64,000 bases of DNA from Limnovirga sp038203525 (GCA_038203525.1 JBBRDW010000009.1:1-64000), one strand, 5' to 3'; shown: positions 1 through 10,077, counted from the stretch's first letter. Numbers and translations are program-made. The notes: a model not told the origin generated them from the sequence alone.

Positions 1-790
1 TGTACTTGCCGTAAATCCATGGGCATCTGTTACTGTATAGGTGTATGTACCGGCTAGAACGGAGAAGGCTCCTATGCCGGTGTATGGTGCAACACCTCCT
101 GTTGCACTTACATTAACGGATGTAGTTCCGCCATTGCACAGAATTGTGCCTGCTGATGCACTGGCGATCAAATTTGTTGCCGAACTTACGGTTACTGAGG
201 TTGAAGCTGCGCAACCATTATTATCTGTTACAGTATAAGTATACGTACCCGGTGTAACGGTGAATGTACCTGTACCTGAATAAGGCGCCACCCCGCCTGA
301 TACTGTAACTGTTACAACGGCAGTACCTCCCAGTGACGTTGGTCCGGCCGAGGCGCTCACATTTAAAGCTGAAGGTTGGGTGATTGTAACTGATTTAGTT
401 ATAGTGCAACCATTCGCATCTGATACTAAGTAGCTATAGCTGCCAGCGCCAACTGTAAATGCTCCGGTACCGGTGTAGGGCAAAGTACCACCTGTTGCAC
501 CCACCAATACATCTGTTGTAGTACCATTACAGAGAATTGTGCCGGCGGTAGCACTGGCACTAAATACAGGCGGCTGCGTTATTGATACTGAACTTGTCGT
601 ACTACAGCCATTCGCATCAGTAACTATATAATTATAGTTACCCGCACCTGCAGTAAATGTACCTGTGCCGCTGTACGGCATTGTACCACCGGTTGCGCTA
701 ACATTTACATTAGTCGTACCGCCATTACACTGAATCGACCCTGAACTGGCTATAGCACTCAACAATACCGGCTGAGTTATTGCTGCCGAC
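1..790 (-). repeat. Tandem SprB-like coding repeats, about 195-198 bp period
   Basis: The blocks encoding CNGGTT, GG-PY-GTGTF and YTVTDANGC recur at about 133, 325, 524 and 722 on the plus strand. The spacing is about 195 bp, or 65-66 codons. These are in-frame repeats of the giant adhesin and continue past the left edge. Confidence 0.75.
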
Positions 791-3700
791 GCAGAAACAG
801 TGCATCCACCTAAAGCGGTAACAACTACGCTGTAGTTTCCTGCTGCTAATCCTGTTATATCTTCAGCAGAAGAGCTAAACGAAGGACCCGACCAGCTGAA
901 GGTAAATGGTCCGATTCCACCCGTTGCTGTTAAATTAACAGCACCAGTCTGACTGCCAAAGCATGCCACATTGGTGACTGCGGTAGAGAGAACAGCATTG
1001 CTGTTCACACCAGTACCACTTACACCGACATTAAATGAACTAGCCCCTCCACCGCTTACCGGGATATTACCGTTATAAGCAACTGCGGATGTTGGACTGA
1101 ACTTAACATAAACTGTCTGGCTTATAGAACTGCCATAACCGTTTAATGTCAAAGTACTGGTGTAAGTACCATTACTTGACGTGGAGTATTTGTAGCCGCT
1201 AACAGCACCAACTATAATATTGGAACCATTCAAAAGGACTCCATAGATATTAAATGACTTTGTTGTATTGCTGTTCACGCAGAGTGAACCAAATGTTGGA
1301 ACTGCAGTAGTTGAGGCATAGAGTGTTGGAACGGTGGCAATATTAACGCTTAAAGTAGCTTGGGGAGAATTGCCGCAATTGTTAACGAGAACTTTTATTT
1401 TTCCTGATGTTGCGCTCCACTTCACGCTGACTTCAGGAGTATTCTGCCCGCTTAAAATGGAAGCGCCGGCAGGTACTGTCCACGTATAACTGACACCCGG
1501 TACTGCAGGAATATTATAGATCAATCCCGTTTGACTGGCTGTTATCGAGGTTGGACCCGTTATTGGGCCAGGTGTAGCTGGAAGGAAACTTAAAGTTTTT
1601 GTTTTTGATATACTTGAACCGCACGCATTATCCGCAGTTACAGAAAGTGTACCGGTATTAAAGTTAGCCGGTGCTGCCATGGTAATCTGCGTACCATTAT
1701 TTGTTGTTGAAACGATGCTGCAACCTGCAGGAGTTGCCCATGTATAAGATGTGGCCGTTGCAACTGTATCAATGGAGAAAATAAAATTGCCACCGCCACA
1801 TAAGCCTGTGGCATCTGCATCGGGGCTGTTAATACTCACCGGTTTCCCCGGAGCCACGCCTGCACCATTTGCGACAAAAATGGATTTTGATTTTAAGCAG
1901 CCATTGGCATCAGTTATAGTATAGGTGTTCGATCCGGAAGATGCGCTGAAATTTCCTGTTCCACTGTATGGAAGGGTTCCACCTGTTGCAGTAACATATG
2001 CTGTTGTGGTGCCATTTGAACAAACCATGTTATCCGCGGCGAGACTTACTGCTAAGGCATCGGGTTCCGTTACGGCATAAGAACCGCTAACAGTACATCC
2101 TGCATTGGAGGTTACCGTAACACTATACGTCGAAGCTGATAAAGCCGTAATATCCTGAGTTATAGCACTAAAACCACCTGAGCCAGTCCAGCTATAGGTA
2201 AATGGACCTGTACCGCCGGTTGTTGTGAGATCAACGGCACCGTTGCCCGATGCATTGCACGTTAAATTGGTAATAACTGCGGACAAAACCGGACTGCTAT
2301 TAACAGCAGTACCGCTTACTGCGATGCTAATCGGAGTTCCTCCTCCTCCACTGACCGGAAATGAGGAATTGTAGGAACCTGTACTCAAAGGATTAAACTT
2401 CACAAATATTGACCTGCTTAAACTGGTACCATAACCGCTGATAACAAATGTATTTGCATAGGCACCGTTAGCAGTACCTGAGAAAACATAACCCGAAAGT
2501 GGTCCCGCAACTACATCGGTTCCGTTTAAACCTGAACCGGTTAATGTTATGGAGCTATTCGCACTAATTGCATTTACACAAAGAGTGCCAAAAGAAGGGA
2601 TTGTATTTAAAGAAGAGGTGAATACTCCGGCAATAACACCTACACTTAAACTGGTAACAGAAGAACTGCTGCAGTTATTTACTGCATTTACGGTAACAGA
2701 TCCGGGAAGTAAACCCCAGTTAACGGTGATTGAAGAGGTATTTTGGCCTGAAACAATCGCTGCTCCTTCAGGAACGGTCCAGCTATAACTCAACCCTGAA
2801 ACAGCAGTTACGCTATAAACAAGCCCTGCCTGAGACGGTGCAACATTTGCGCTTCCACTTATCGCCGAAGTATTACCTGGAACGGTTGTGAGAGCCTTGG
2901 CCTTGGTTGGGCTGCTTCCACACGCATTGTTTGCCTTTACAAAGATTGAGTCTGTTAACGCACCAGCCGGTTTATTCAATGTAACCTGAACACCGCCATT
3001 TGAAACAATACTACTTCCGGGTGGAGCGATCCATGTGTAAGATGTGGCATTCGTAACTGCACTGATGGAAAAAACGAAATTACCCCCGTTACATAAACTT
3101 GCAGCATCCGGTGAACCCGTTATTGTACCGGGAGTTCCGGGCATAACCAATGAACCATTGGTTACAGAATAGGATTTTGTACCTGTGCAACCATTAGCGT
3201 CAGTTACAGTATAGGCAGAGGATCCTTTTGGCGCACTGAATGTTCCGATACCCGTGTAGGGCTGCGTTCCACCTGTTGCAGCAACATACACGGATGTTGT
3301 GCCGTTTTTGCAAATCATAACATCCCCCGTAACAGTTACGGTTAGCGGAGCAGGCTGTGTAATTGTATAGCTTGCTGTAGTGGTACATCCTGCGTAGGAA
3401 GTTACTGTTACTGTATAAGTTGTAGCTGATAAACCTGTGATATCCTCATTCGCCGGATTAAAGCTTCCCGCACCAGTCCAGTTATACTTAAAGGGCCCTG
3501 TTCCGCCAGTCAGGCTTAGGTCAATGGCTCCATTGATAAGCCCGTTACAGGTAATATTAGTTGCGGTGGCATCAAGCGTAGGGGCTGAATTTACAACAGA
3601 ACCAGGAATCGCAATATTTTTTGAGGGTACCCCACCTCCGCTTATAGAGATATTGCCATTATAGTTACCAAGAGAAGCGGTGCTTAACTTTACATAGACC

Positions 3701-5628
3701 GTCTTGTTAATTGACGTGCCATATCCATTTATGATCAAAGAATCTTTATAAACGCCCGTGGAAGAAGAGGCAAAGCTATACCCTGCCAACGGTCCTGCTA
3801 CAACATTTGATCCATCCAAAAACTGGCCACCCAGTGTAAATGATTTTGCGACCGAGGTACTGTTCAGGCATACCGTATCAAACGAAGGAACAGCAGTGGG
3901 GAAAAATCCAATATCTGACTGATCGCTTTTTGGGCGGGACAATTCTACTATAGAAAAAATTACATTCTGGCTATTGGTGCTCTTAATATAAAAATCAGCG
4001 CCACTAGTTCCCCTGTTACCAAAATACGCGTCATTTAAAAGAAAAGAGGCTTTTTTCCATAAGCCTGTATTGGTGCAGATAATATTGCTGAGCGCTTTGT
4101 TAGAAGAACTCTGTGCATCATAAAAAATCTTCCAGCTGCCGGTTCCATTGTCGAGGTAGATCACATCTATTGTAACCGGGTATTGCCCGTTAAGGGGCGC
4201 ATAATTTAAAAAAATGCTGTCGACATCAAAGTACAGGGCGTCCTTGCCATTCGCCACATCAAAACCTCTTGCGAAACGGCCATAAATTGTGTTGGTGTCG
4301 GAGGATGGAACGTTCCAGTAACCAACACTCGTTGTATTAGGTGTTAACTGGTGAATATAGCGCTCATAGTTGCCGGGCAAAAGATCCCAGCCAACATCAT
4401 TGGTGCCCGACGCGGTTTCGTTGATGTTTTCAACAGATGTGACAACAGTTAAATCCTCTAATTTTGCTCCGAATGAAGCGTAGCTATTTGCAATATTCTG
4501 GTAACGTTGCGTATTATTGCGGTCAACCGTACCAAATGTAGCGGCAGGAAAACGAACTGCATCAGCTGCATCAAGCCCATCTTTCAACGCACACATCGCA
4601 TTCTTTGTAAGCAGTGGATTTTTTTGATTGCCATTTTTTGCGTACTTATTAAAAAAGCTTAAGGAAGAGTCATAAAGTGGATTACTTAATTCGGCCTCAC
4701 TCATATTAGGCATATCTAATCCCCAATACACATCATAACACATCATCGCAAAATGATTCTTGTATTTCTGTTTCAGCCACCAGCCTGTCGAAGTTATACC
4801 ACCAGTAATTTCGGATCTGGACCTGACGTTATTACCGCCTTGGGGGGTATTTAAAATATTGTACAACCAGCCCGATTTAAATTTTTCATCGTTTAACTGG
4901 AATCCTTTGCCCATTGAACCCTGCTTCAACCAACCACCCGGACAATTTTGAAGTAACCATGACGTTTCGCTTTGACCGTCATTTGATGGATTGTGTACTA
5001 TATAAATTTTAGGGCTGGTGTTTTTGTACTCATCATAATAATAGGTGCTGAATTCTGTGAAAAGATTATAAAACTGTACATCCGTCAACGTATATTGGGG
5101 TGCCACTGTACCCTTGTAACTTATATAATCGCCTGTACTGCCAAAACATGCCTGTACACCCAATACCTTGTTTCTTACAGACGCAGGCAGCGATTCCACA
5201 TGCAAACGCACCAGGTTAATCATCCTTTTAAAATAAAATTTATACAATGGATTGGCATAATAAGGTGCATACCCGGTAATATTCCCTGCAGTGTCTTTTT
5301 CATCCACTTTGGGTACACCATTGGTATATAGCCAGCCCGGCGCATTTTGTTTGGTATAAACCATATACACAAAAGGAACCCCGCTATTGGCACTGGCAGT
5401 GAGGGTGCTGTCAAACGAAACCCAGTTCCACACATTGGGAGCTGTTTCCAGTTCGCTCCAGAAAAAATTTTTGAGTGTGCCATTCATTTGAGGATAAACC
5501 TGATTAAGGTTATCATTCAGGCTGTTCCAAATACCAAATTTGATATTGGAATCATCAACTATCTGGGCATTGGTACGAAGGGCTGTGAGGCATAAAACTG
5601 CCACAAGGGTGAGTAAAAGGTTTTTCAT
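1..5628 (-). CDS. Giant secreted repeat protein (SprB-type and PKD-like repeats) with enzyme-like N-terminal region; C-terminus beyond window
   Basis: Reading from position 5628 leftwards, 1876 codons stay open to the window edge, so the C-terminus is missing. Residues 1-21 form a signal peptide (MKNLLLTLVAVLCL, cut after TNA). Residues about 22-570 are non-repetitive and contain a WSELETAPNVWNW stretch reminiscent of GH42-like TIM-barrel hydrolases, then a beta-sandwich-like part. From about 576 a block of roughly 430 residues repeats three times: a domain starting near LCVNS and ending GTGVNS, a SprB-like unit (TCNG, GGTGPF, AGCT), and PKD-like units (SYTW, PAGASI). From about residue 1610 four or more units of about 65 residues follow (LCNGGTTSV, GGTMPY, YTVTDANGC). 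SprB is the mobile gliding adhesin of Flavobacterium, and such proteins leave the cell by T9SS. The enzymatic role is inference; surface adhesion or polymer binding is likely. Confidence 0.85.
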   Translation of the reverse strand, partial: MKNLLLTLVAVLCLTALRTNAQIVDDSNIKFGIWNSLNDNLNQVYPQMNGTLKNFFWSELETAPNVWNWVSFDSTLTASANSGVPFVYMVYTKQNAPGWLYTNGVPKVDEKDTAGNITGYAPYYANPLYKFYFKRMINLVRLHVESLPASVRNKVLGVQACFGSTGDYISYKGTVAPQYTLTDVQFYNLFTEFSTYYYDEYKNTSPKIYIVHNPSNDGQSETSWLLQNCPGGWLKQGSMGKGFQLNDEKFKSGWLYNILNTPQGGNNVRSRSEITGGITSTGWWLKQKYKNHFAMMCYDVYWGLDMPNMSEAELSNPLYDSSLSFFNKYAKNGNQKNPLLTKNAMCALKDGLDAADAVRFPAATFGTVDRNNTQRYQNIANSYASFGAKLEDLTVVTSVENINETASGTNDVGWDLLPGNYERYIHQLTPNTTSVGYWNVPSSDTNTIYGRFARGFDVANGKDALYFDVDSIFLNYAPLNGQYPVTIDVIYLDNGTGSWKIFYDAQSSSNKALSNIICTNTGLWKKASFLLNDAYFGNRGTSGADFYIKSTNSQNVIFSIVELSRPKSDQSDIGFFPTAVPSFDTVCLNSTSVAKSFTLGGQFLDGSNVVAGPLAGYSFASSSTGVYKDSLIINGYGTSINKTVYVKLSTASLGNYNGNISISGGGVPSKNIAIPGSVVNSAPTLDATATNITCNGLINGAIDLSLTGGTGPFKYNWTGAGSFNPANEDITGLSATTYTVTVTSYAGCTTTASYTITQPAPLTVTVTGDVMICKNGTTSVYVAATGGTQPYTGIGTFSAPKGSSAYTVTDANGCTGTKSYSVTNGSLVMPGTPGTITGSPDAASLCNGGNFVFSISAVTNATSYTWIAPPGSSIVSNGGVQVTLNKPAGALTDSIFVKANNACGSSPTKAKALTTVPGNTSAISGSANVAPSQAGLVYSVTAVSGLSYSWTVPEGAAIVSGQNTSSITVNWGLLPGSVTVNAVNNCSSSSVTSLSVGVIAGVFTSSLNTIPSFGTLCVNAISANSSITLTGSGLNGTDVVAGPLSGYVFSGTANGAYANTFVISGYGTSLSRSIFVKFNPLSTGSYNSSFPVSGGGGTPISIAVSGTAVNSSPVLSAVITNLTCNASGNGAVDLTTTGGTGPFTYSWTGSGGFSAITQDITALSASTYSVTVTSNAGCTVSGSYAVTEPDALAVSLAADNMVCSNGTTTAYVTATGGTLPYSGTGNFSASSGSNTYTITDANGCLKSKSIFVANGAGVAPGKPVSINSPDADATGLCGGGNFIFSIDTVATATSYTWATPAGCSIVSTTNNGTQITMAAPANFNTGTLSVTADNACGSSISKTKTLSFLPATPGPITGPTSITASQTGLIYNIPAVPGVSYTWTVPAGASILSGQNTPEVSVKWSATSGKIKVLVNNCGNSPQATLSVNIATVPTLYASTTAVPTFGSLCVNSNTTKSFNIYGVLLNGSNIIVGAVSGYKYSTSSNGTYTSTLTLNGYGSSISQTVYVKFSPTSAVAYNGNIPVSGGGASSFNVGVSGTGVNSNAVLSTAVTNVACFGSQTGAVNLTATGGIGPFTFSWSGPSFSSSAEDITGLAAGNYSVVVTALGGCTVSASAAITQPVLLSAIASSGSIQCNGGTTNVNVSATGGTMPYSGTGTFTAGAGNYNYIVTDANGCSTTSSVSITQPPVFSASATAGTILCNGTTTDVLVGATGGTLPYTGTGAFTVGAGSYSYLVSDANGCTITKSVTITQPSALNVSASAGPTSLGGTAVVTVTVSGGVAPYSGTGTFTVTPGTYTYTVTDNNGCAASTSVTVSSATNLIASASAGTILCNGGTTSVNVSATGGVAPYTGIGAFSVLAGTYTYTVTDAHGFTAST
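1000..3900 (-). repeat. Three-copy coding supermodule, about 1.29 kb period
   Basis: The segment encoding the VNS-P-L junction between two domains recurs near 3590, 2305 and 1001, so the period is about 1285-1304 bp. Each copy carries the same ordered set of domains. The third copy then gives way to the short 65-residue repeats. Confidence 0.7.
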
Positions 5629-6292
5629 CTTTAAAGATTAAGTTTGATTGGAAATTGGATATATCTGTGCTGGTTGTTTGACCCAGCTATTGAAACTGAA
5701 GCATAACGCTATTTTATACCTCGCCTAATATTTTAACTTACGCAGGGAAAAAGCATTTTACTTCACCATCGAAACTGTAAATACTCAAACAACCTTATGA
5801 ACTTTGATATCAGTCGTAAATAATAAGCAACCGGAAACCAAAGTACACTTTGGCTAAGTTTAGAGATAGAAATTATTTTAAGGCTTCCCATTTTAGGAGG
5901 TTTTAGAAAGTATTGGATTTTAAAAATTAAAAGTAACAGGAAAGTGCTGCGTTTTGAAATAATTCGAACATTACAATATCCGAATCAGACGCATTAATAA
6001 AAAAATATAAGAATAACACCATTATTCCAACTAAAGAAAAATATAAACAGGTAAAATAGATGCCCGAAGTTTGAGATTTGTAAATATTAAATCATAAAAC
6101 AAGCCTTATCTTTTATTAGCACCAATAGTTGCGCCGGAAGAATGTCCTTAATATCTTTTATCGGCAACTAAATCCTCTCCAAACAATAATTATACTGTTA
6201 AAAAATATTTATTAAATGAGAAAATTTACTTTTTTGTAAATAACAAACTAGCACAATGTAGGCTGCGGTAAAAGTTCAATTCCTGTACCGCA

Positions 6293-6314
6293 GATGAACG
6301 GATTGCGACGCAAC
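6293..6314 (-). repeat. Dispersed intergenic element, divergent copy (reverse)
   Basis: It contains GATTGCGACGCAAC preceded by GATGAACG. It shares the AATCCGTTCATC-type flank with the copy at 12204, suggesting a sequence subtype. Confidence 0.5.
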
Positions 6315-6557
6315 GAAGATCAATCAAAGATTCATATGCTGGTATCAAAAAAAAGCCCTTTGTAGTTAGGGGCCACTCAAAAAATGTTCTTTAAAGTTTA
6401 CCGGTAAAAAGGAGTAGGTAACTATTTTTTTTCTACTACTTTTTTGTATTTGGAAGGTGCAATCGAACGGTCAAAAAAAAATAGCTATAACAACATAAAA
6501 TTCAGTTAAGTACCTTTTCGGAATTATATAGTTGCCAAACAAAATCCTTTCATAACG

Positions 6558-6996
6558 AAAGGCTTTAGAAAAGACGGGGATAAGTTTGATTACAGTAACG
6601 CTGCAGATATGTTTGTTTGCCGTGCAGGTGATACAGGGATACGAAAATCTTATCGGGGTAAAAAAATATTGGTTGAAACCAGATGAATACTTGTTATTTT
6701 AAAGTAGAAAAATGTAAATCTTTCCTATTAAAAAAGGCTTTTATCAAGATGGTGCAATAACAGAAGCGTATTCAATATCAATAAAACAGCCTTATACCGG
6801 CAACAACTTATTTTTCAAGAAACAGGCCATAACCTCGAAAATCAAAGCATCGATACCGAAGCGAGGTAAAAAATACTGAATTGAAAAATCAATATGGTTA
6901 GGTTAGAGCAATAAATATAGCATAACTACAATGCAAATGCATTGGGTAATAGCAATTTTCGCAGTCAACTTAAAAAGACCCATTAAACTACTTTAA
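6558..6996 (+). pseudogene. Decayed IS1182-family transposase fragment
   Basis: Several plus-strand segments in different frames recall the C-terminal half of IS1182-type (DDE_Tnp_1_6) transposases. 6558-6683 reads KGFRKDGDKFDYSNAADMFV then CRAGDTGIRKSYRGKK, like the zinc-knuckle-adjacent region (F-Y-D-C-AG-IRK-GKK). About 6720-6830 gives KKGFYQDGAITEAYSISIK, like the KEGCY-SYSVSIK region. 6931-6993 gives MQMHWVIAIFAVNLKRPIKL, matching the family's terminal AIFAVNLKR-KLL motif, followed by a stop. Stop codons and frame changes separate the pieces and no full-length frame remains, so it is inactive. No terminal inverted repeats were identified. Confidence 0.72.
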
Positions 6997-7091
6997 TAGT
7001 TGAAAAAAAAGCCTAAAAAATAAAATAGAAGCCGTTTTTTTAACAATAATATTAGCAGGTCGCTATAAATCACTACCAAAAATATGTGTAT

Positions 7092-7133
7092 AAAAAAAGC
7101 GATTAAATAAAATATAAATTTTACTTAATCGCT
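7092..7133 (-). terminator. Intrinsic terminator of the RRM protein gene
   Basis: On the minus strand the stem AGCGATTAA/TTAATCGCT (9 bp) is followed by a T7 tract. It lies about 70 bp after the stop of the RRM gene. Confidence 0.75.
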
Positions 7134-7205
7134 CTAATATAGTTTCTATAAAAACAACCGCTTTTTTAGTACCCGCCCCAATTGGCCTTATTATTTTTTT
7201 TAATA

Positions 7206-7613
7206 TCAATAACGGTTATATCCGCCGCTGCCGCCACTTCCACCGCTACCTCCATTTCCACCTCGGTAACCGCCGCCGCTTCTACCACCACCACCGCCAC
7301 TTCCGCCGCGGTATCCACCGCCGCCTCCGCCGCCAAAGGTTTTCTTTTTGTAGCCTGCATCACCTTCCTTACGTGGAGCAGATTCGTTTACTACTATCTT
7401 ACGACCCGATATATCAGTGTCATTCAATTGGCTGATCGCTGTACGGGCTGCATCATCATCACTCATTTCAACAAATCCAAAACCCTTGCTTCGGTTGTTG
7501 TTGAATTTGTCTGTTACAATTTTGGCAGAAACAACCTCACCGAATGAAGAAAATAAATTCTGTAGTTCTTCACTGGTCATGTTCCAGTTTAAATTTCCAA
7601 CGTAAATGTTCAT
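7206..7613 (-). CDS. Single-RRM glycine-rich RNA-binding protein
   Basis: The protein is 135 residues. Residues 1-80 are one RNA recognition motif with RNP2 IYVGNL near the start and RNP1 SKGFGFVEM at about 42-50, including the aromatic residues that stack on RNA bases. After SAPRKEG the last 50 residues are a low-complexity Gly/Arg/Tyr/Ser tail ending GGYNRY. The architecture matches the small cyanobacterial and Bacteroidota Rbp proteins that bind single-stranded RNA and are often induced by cold. It acts in the cytoplasm. The long leader upstream of the start would suit post-transcriptional control, but no specific motif was recognised. It is monocistronic with its own terminator. The Gly-coding tail produces long open frames on the opposite strand, which are not considered genes. 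Confidence 0.92.
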   Translation of the reverse strand: MNIYVGNLNWNMTSEELQNLFSSFGEVVSAKIVTDKFNNNRSKGFGFVEMSDDDAARTAISQLNDTDISGRKIVVNESAPRKEGDAGYKKKTFGGGGGGGYRGGSGGGGGRSGGGYRGGNGGSGGSGGSGGYNRY

Positions 7614-8113
7614 GTTTTTAAATAATTAAGTTAAAAAATCCCAAGAGAGATCAGTAACCCAACCCCAAAAACATTTACCTGAAACGTTAAGGAAATATGG
7701 AAACACTGCATCTTTGGCTATACGAAAATAAAAATATTCTTTTTAAATATACAATTAATCTTTATTTTTTTTTGACGCAGAAAATGGTGAGAAAATGACT
7801 GGATGAGTATCAATTTAAAACTTGCGAAAAGGCTCTTTTATTGGATTCTATAAGTTTTTCGGGCCTTGTTATTTACTTTATTTGTTATTTACAGATTAAC
7901 ATGGTTCAACTATTAATATTATGCAGCTATTTTAGCAAAGCAGCATTGCGCATAATTTTTAGAAATAGTTGTGCTGCTTGCCGAAGCATTTTGTTATAAC
8001 AGCGAAAGAGTTCGATACATATGATGAGGCTATAAAATATTCTGAAAGGCATAAAAAATTTTTAACCAACAAAAGGCAAATTGTTTTTTAAGATTATTGC
8101 TGACTTTACAGAA
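7614..8113. other. Intergenic region, nothing recognised
   Basis: These 500 bp of AT-rich DNA lie between the LRR gene end and the RRM gene start. They presumably hold the promoter and leader of the RRM gene. No repeat element, tRNA or coding frame with family similarity was found. Confidence 0.5.
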
Positions 8114-8144
8114 TAAAAAAACTGCCAATATCTAAAATGGCAGT
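8114..8144 (-). terminator. Intrinsic terminator of the LRR gene
   Basis: The stem ACTGCCA/TGGCAGT is followed on the minus strand by T7. It lies about 22 bp downstream of the LRR gene stop. Confidence 0.8.
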
Positions 8145-8165
8145 TCTTTTATTTAATTAGCTTGA

Positions 8166-9476
8166 TTATTGTGTTATAATAACTTTTTTAACTGCGCCAG
8201 TATTGTTGTTGCGCAAATAATACATTCCAGCTGCCATTGCTGAAATGTTAATAGTACCTTTTTTAGTAATAGTTGAAGTAAGTAAAACTCTGCCAGACTC
8301 ATTGATTAACGAAACAGATGCCTTACCTGTTATTTCTACATTAAGTATGTTTTTGGCAGGTATTGGGTAAACGTTTAACAAGTTCTTGTTATCGTAAATC
8401 TGGTTAACATCTGAAGAAGATGAACTTACAATAGAAGCAGTTGCTACATAATCAATTTTGGCACTTTGAAGAGTTAAGCCAGGCACAACAGCATTAGAAA
8501 CTTTTACGAAATAGCTTCCATCTTTAGTTGGATAAAAAACCGAATCGGCTAAAATTGTTGCGGCTTTTGAGTTACCGGATATACCAGCTAAATACCAAGT
8601 GTAGGTATTATTACTTAAGGTGCCCCCCGCAGAAACGGAGAGTGCATTTCCATTTTGATGAGCGATGATCTTGGCCTGCTTGCCATATTTGGCAAAGGGT
8701 ATGTTTTGAGCTAAAAATTCTAATCCATCGAATGTATAACTATCGGTTGAAACATCTAAAACATGCAATGGAAGGTTTACAAGGTCAGGTGTTATACTAC
8801 CTGTTAGCTTGTTATTGTTTAAATACAAAATACCCATATTTATCAAATAATCAAACTGAGGGGGGAGGCTTCCACTAAGCTTATTATTTGACAGATTAAG
8901 CTCCCAGACGTTTTGAAGTTTGCTAAGGGCACTGGGAATGCTACCGGTTAGTCTATTGTTATTTAACGTTAGCCAAGTAAGGCTTGTATCGGTGCCAAGT
9001 TCATCCGGTATATTGCCGGTTAACTGGTTGTTATTAAGATACATGTACTCAACAGTACGTGAATTGCCTAATTCCACCGGAATTGAACCTGACAACTTGT
9101 TTACTGATAAATCAATAGTTCTAATAATACCAAGACTACTCACTTGTGCCGGAATGCTACCTGTTAGACTGTTATTACTAAGATTTAAGTAATAAAGAGC
9201 GGTAAGATTTCCGATGGATGACGGAATGGTACCCTTCAAATTATTACCACTTAAATAGATTGCAGATACCCTGTCGTTTGTAAGAACAATACCTTCCCAA
9301 TTTGAAATTTTGGCGGTAAGCCAGTTTTTATTATTTAACCAGTGTGCCCCATCGGTGCTGTTATACAGGTCTACAAGGGCTAGTGAATCCTTAACAGGAA
9401 CCTGGGCATTCGCTTTGGTACAAACAGTTAAAAAGGCAAGCAGGGTAAGGCTAAAAAGTAAATTTTTTGATTTCAC
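8166..9476 (-). CDS. Secreted leucine-rich-repeat protein with T9SS sorting tail
   Basis: The protein is 436 residues. Residues 1-24 are a signal peptide ending KANA. Residues about 60-250 hold plant-type LRRs of 24 residues (LTGSIP, LNNNQLTGNIP, LSNNKLSGSLP). A beta-rich middle region follows, then a T9SS type A tail: VYPIPAKNILNVEI, an AAGMYYLR box and the terminal KKVIITQ. The family's role is extracellular protein or glycan binding; no catalytic motif is visible. The tail predicts outer-membrane export by the Por secretion system, with anchoring or release at the surface. It stands alone between terminators and a dispersed repeat, with no operon partner. Confidence 0.88.
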   Translation of the reverse strand: MKSKNLLFSLTLLAFLTVCTKANAQVPVKDSLALVDLYNSTDGAHWLNNKNWLTAKISNWEGIVLTNDRVSAIYLSGNNLKGTIPSSIGNLTALYYLNLSNNSLTGSIPAQVSSLGIIRTIDLSVNKLSGSIPVELGNSRTVEYMYLNNNQLTGNIPDELGTDTSLTWLTLNNNRLTGSIPSALSKLQNVWELNLSNNKLSGSLPPQFDYLINMGILYLNNNKLTGSITPDLVNLPLHVLDVSTDSYTFDGLEFLAQNIPFAKYGKQAKIIAHQNGNALSVSAGGTLSNNTYTWYLAGISGNSKAATILADSVFYPTKDGSYFVKVSNAVVPGLTLQSAKIDYVATASIVSSSSSDVNQIYDNKNLLNVYPIPAKNILNVEITGKASVSLINESGRVLLTSTITKKGTINISAMAAGMYYLRNNNTGAVKKVIITQ

Positions 9477-9781
9477 TGAAGCAAATTTTAGTGGTGAATG
9501 TTAGTTGATTGATAAATGGTTAATTCTTTCAGCCTATAAAGTTAGAGTTTTTTTCTTTCACATTTAAGAACCATAATTATTTTCGGCTTAAACATTTTTA
9601 AAGGGCACTTTTACGTTCCGTCAACCAGCAAAATATCTTTTTTTTAACAAAAAACATCTTTTCACAATTTCGGAAAATTAATGTACACCTAAATGAAGGA
9701 AAAAATGGTTTGCCTTTCGGTTGATTAAAGGATGCAGTACAAATTTTCGCACCATTTTTTTTAGCAAGCAATATAACTTTA

Positions 9782-9811
9782 GGCATCGTCTGTTGCGTCA
9801 CTCCCTTGTAC
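9782..9811 (+). repeat. Dispersed intergenic element (forward)
   Basis: GGCATCG is followed by a degenerate core TTGCGTCACTCCCTTGTAC. It faces the reverse copy at 10026. Confidence 0.75.
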
Positions 9812-10025
9812 GTCCGGTTTTCAAAGCATCTTTTTACAGCCCTTGCAATTGTGCTTTTGGTTTACAGGAAACATTTTGGCTACATCCAAATAGTTTTTGG
9901 AATTGGCGTAATTATTATAACCATAAAAGTCAAAAATTAGTTTGGATTACATTCTTAATGATTGGCCCTTAAAAAAATCCTGCATTGAACGCTGTTTGTA
10001 TTATTTGCTGAATATTGTTATTAAA

Positions 10026-10077
10026 GTACAAGAGTGCGATGCAACAAACGATGCCCAAAGCTGTATTTGCCGGGAAC
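10026..10077 (-). repeat. Dispersed intergenic element (reverse)
   Basis: Core GTACAAGAGTGCGATGCAA is followed by CGATGCC and GCCGGGAAC. On the minus strand the element begins directly at the T-tract of the hexosaminidase terminator. Confidence 0.85.

Larger units (their letters stand above)
5629..7091. other. Gene-poor stretch with transposase remnant
   Basis: There is no intact gene in this 1.46 kb. 5629-6290 is AT-rich with nothing recognised beyond the presumed promoter region of the giant adhesin gene. A divergent copy of the dispersed intergenic element lies at 6293-6314, and a decayed transposase occupies about 6558-6996. Confidence 0.6.
9477..10077. other. Intergenic region with a facing pair of dispersed elements
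   Basis: 600 bp separate the LRR gene start from the hexosaminidase terminator. It contains a forward element at 9782 and a reverse element at 10026. Short open frames across the region are interrupted by these repeats and have no family similarity, so none is called. Confidence 0.6.

Noticed and set aside
1638..5595. Several short frames on either strand inside the giant adhesin gene
   Set aside because: The minus-strand adhesin frame is continuous from 5628 to position 1 and shows repeat-domain structure.
7166..7547. Long open frames overlapping the RRM gene, on both strands
   Set aside because: They are by-products of the Gly-rich (GGN) codon tail; the RRM frame has clear RNP motifs.
9598..9972. 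Two short frames of 67 and 83 codons, between the LRR and GH20 genes
   Set aside because: Both cross the dispersed element at 9782 and have no domain or signal features.
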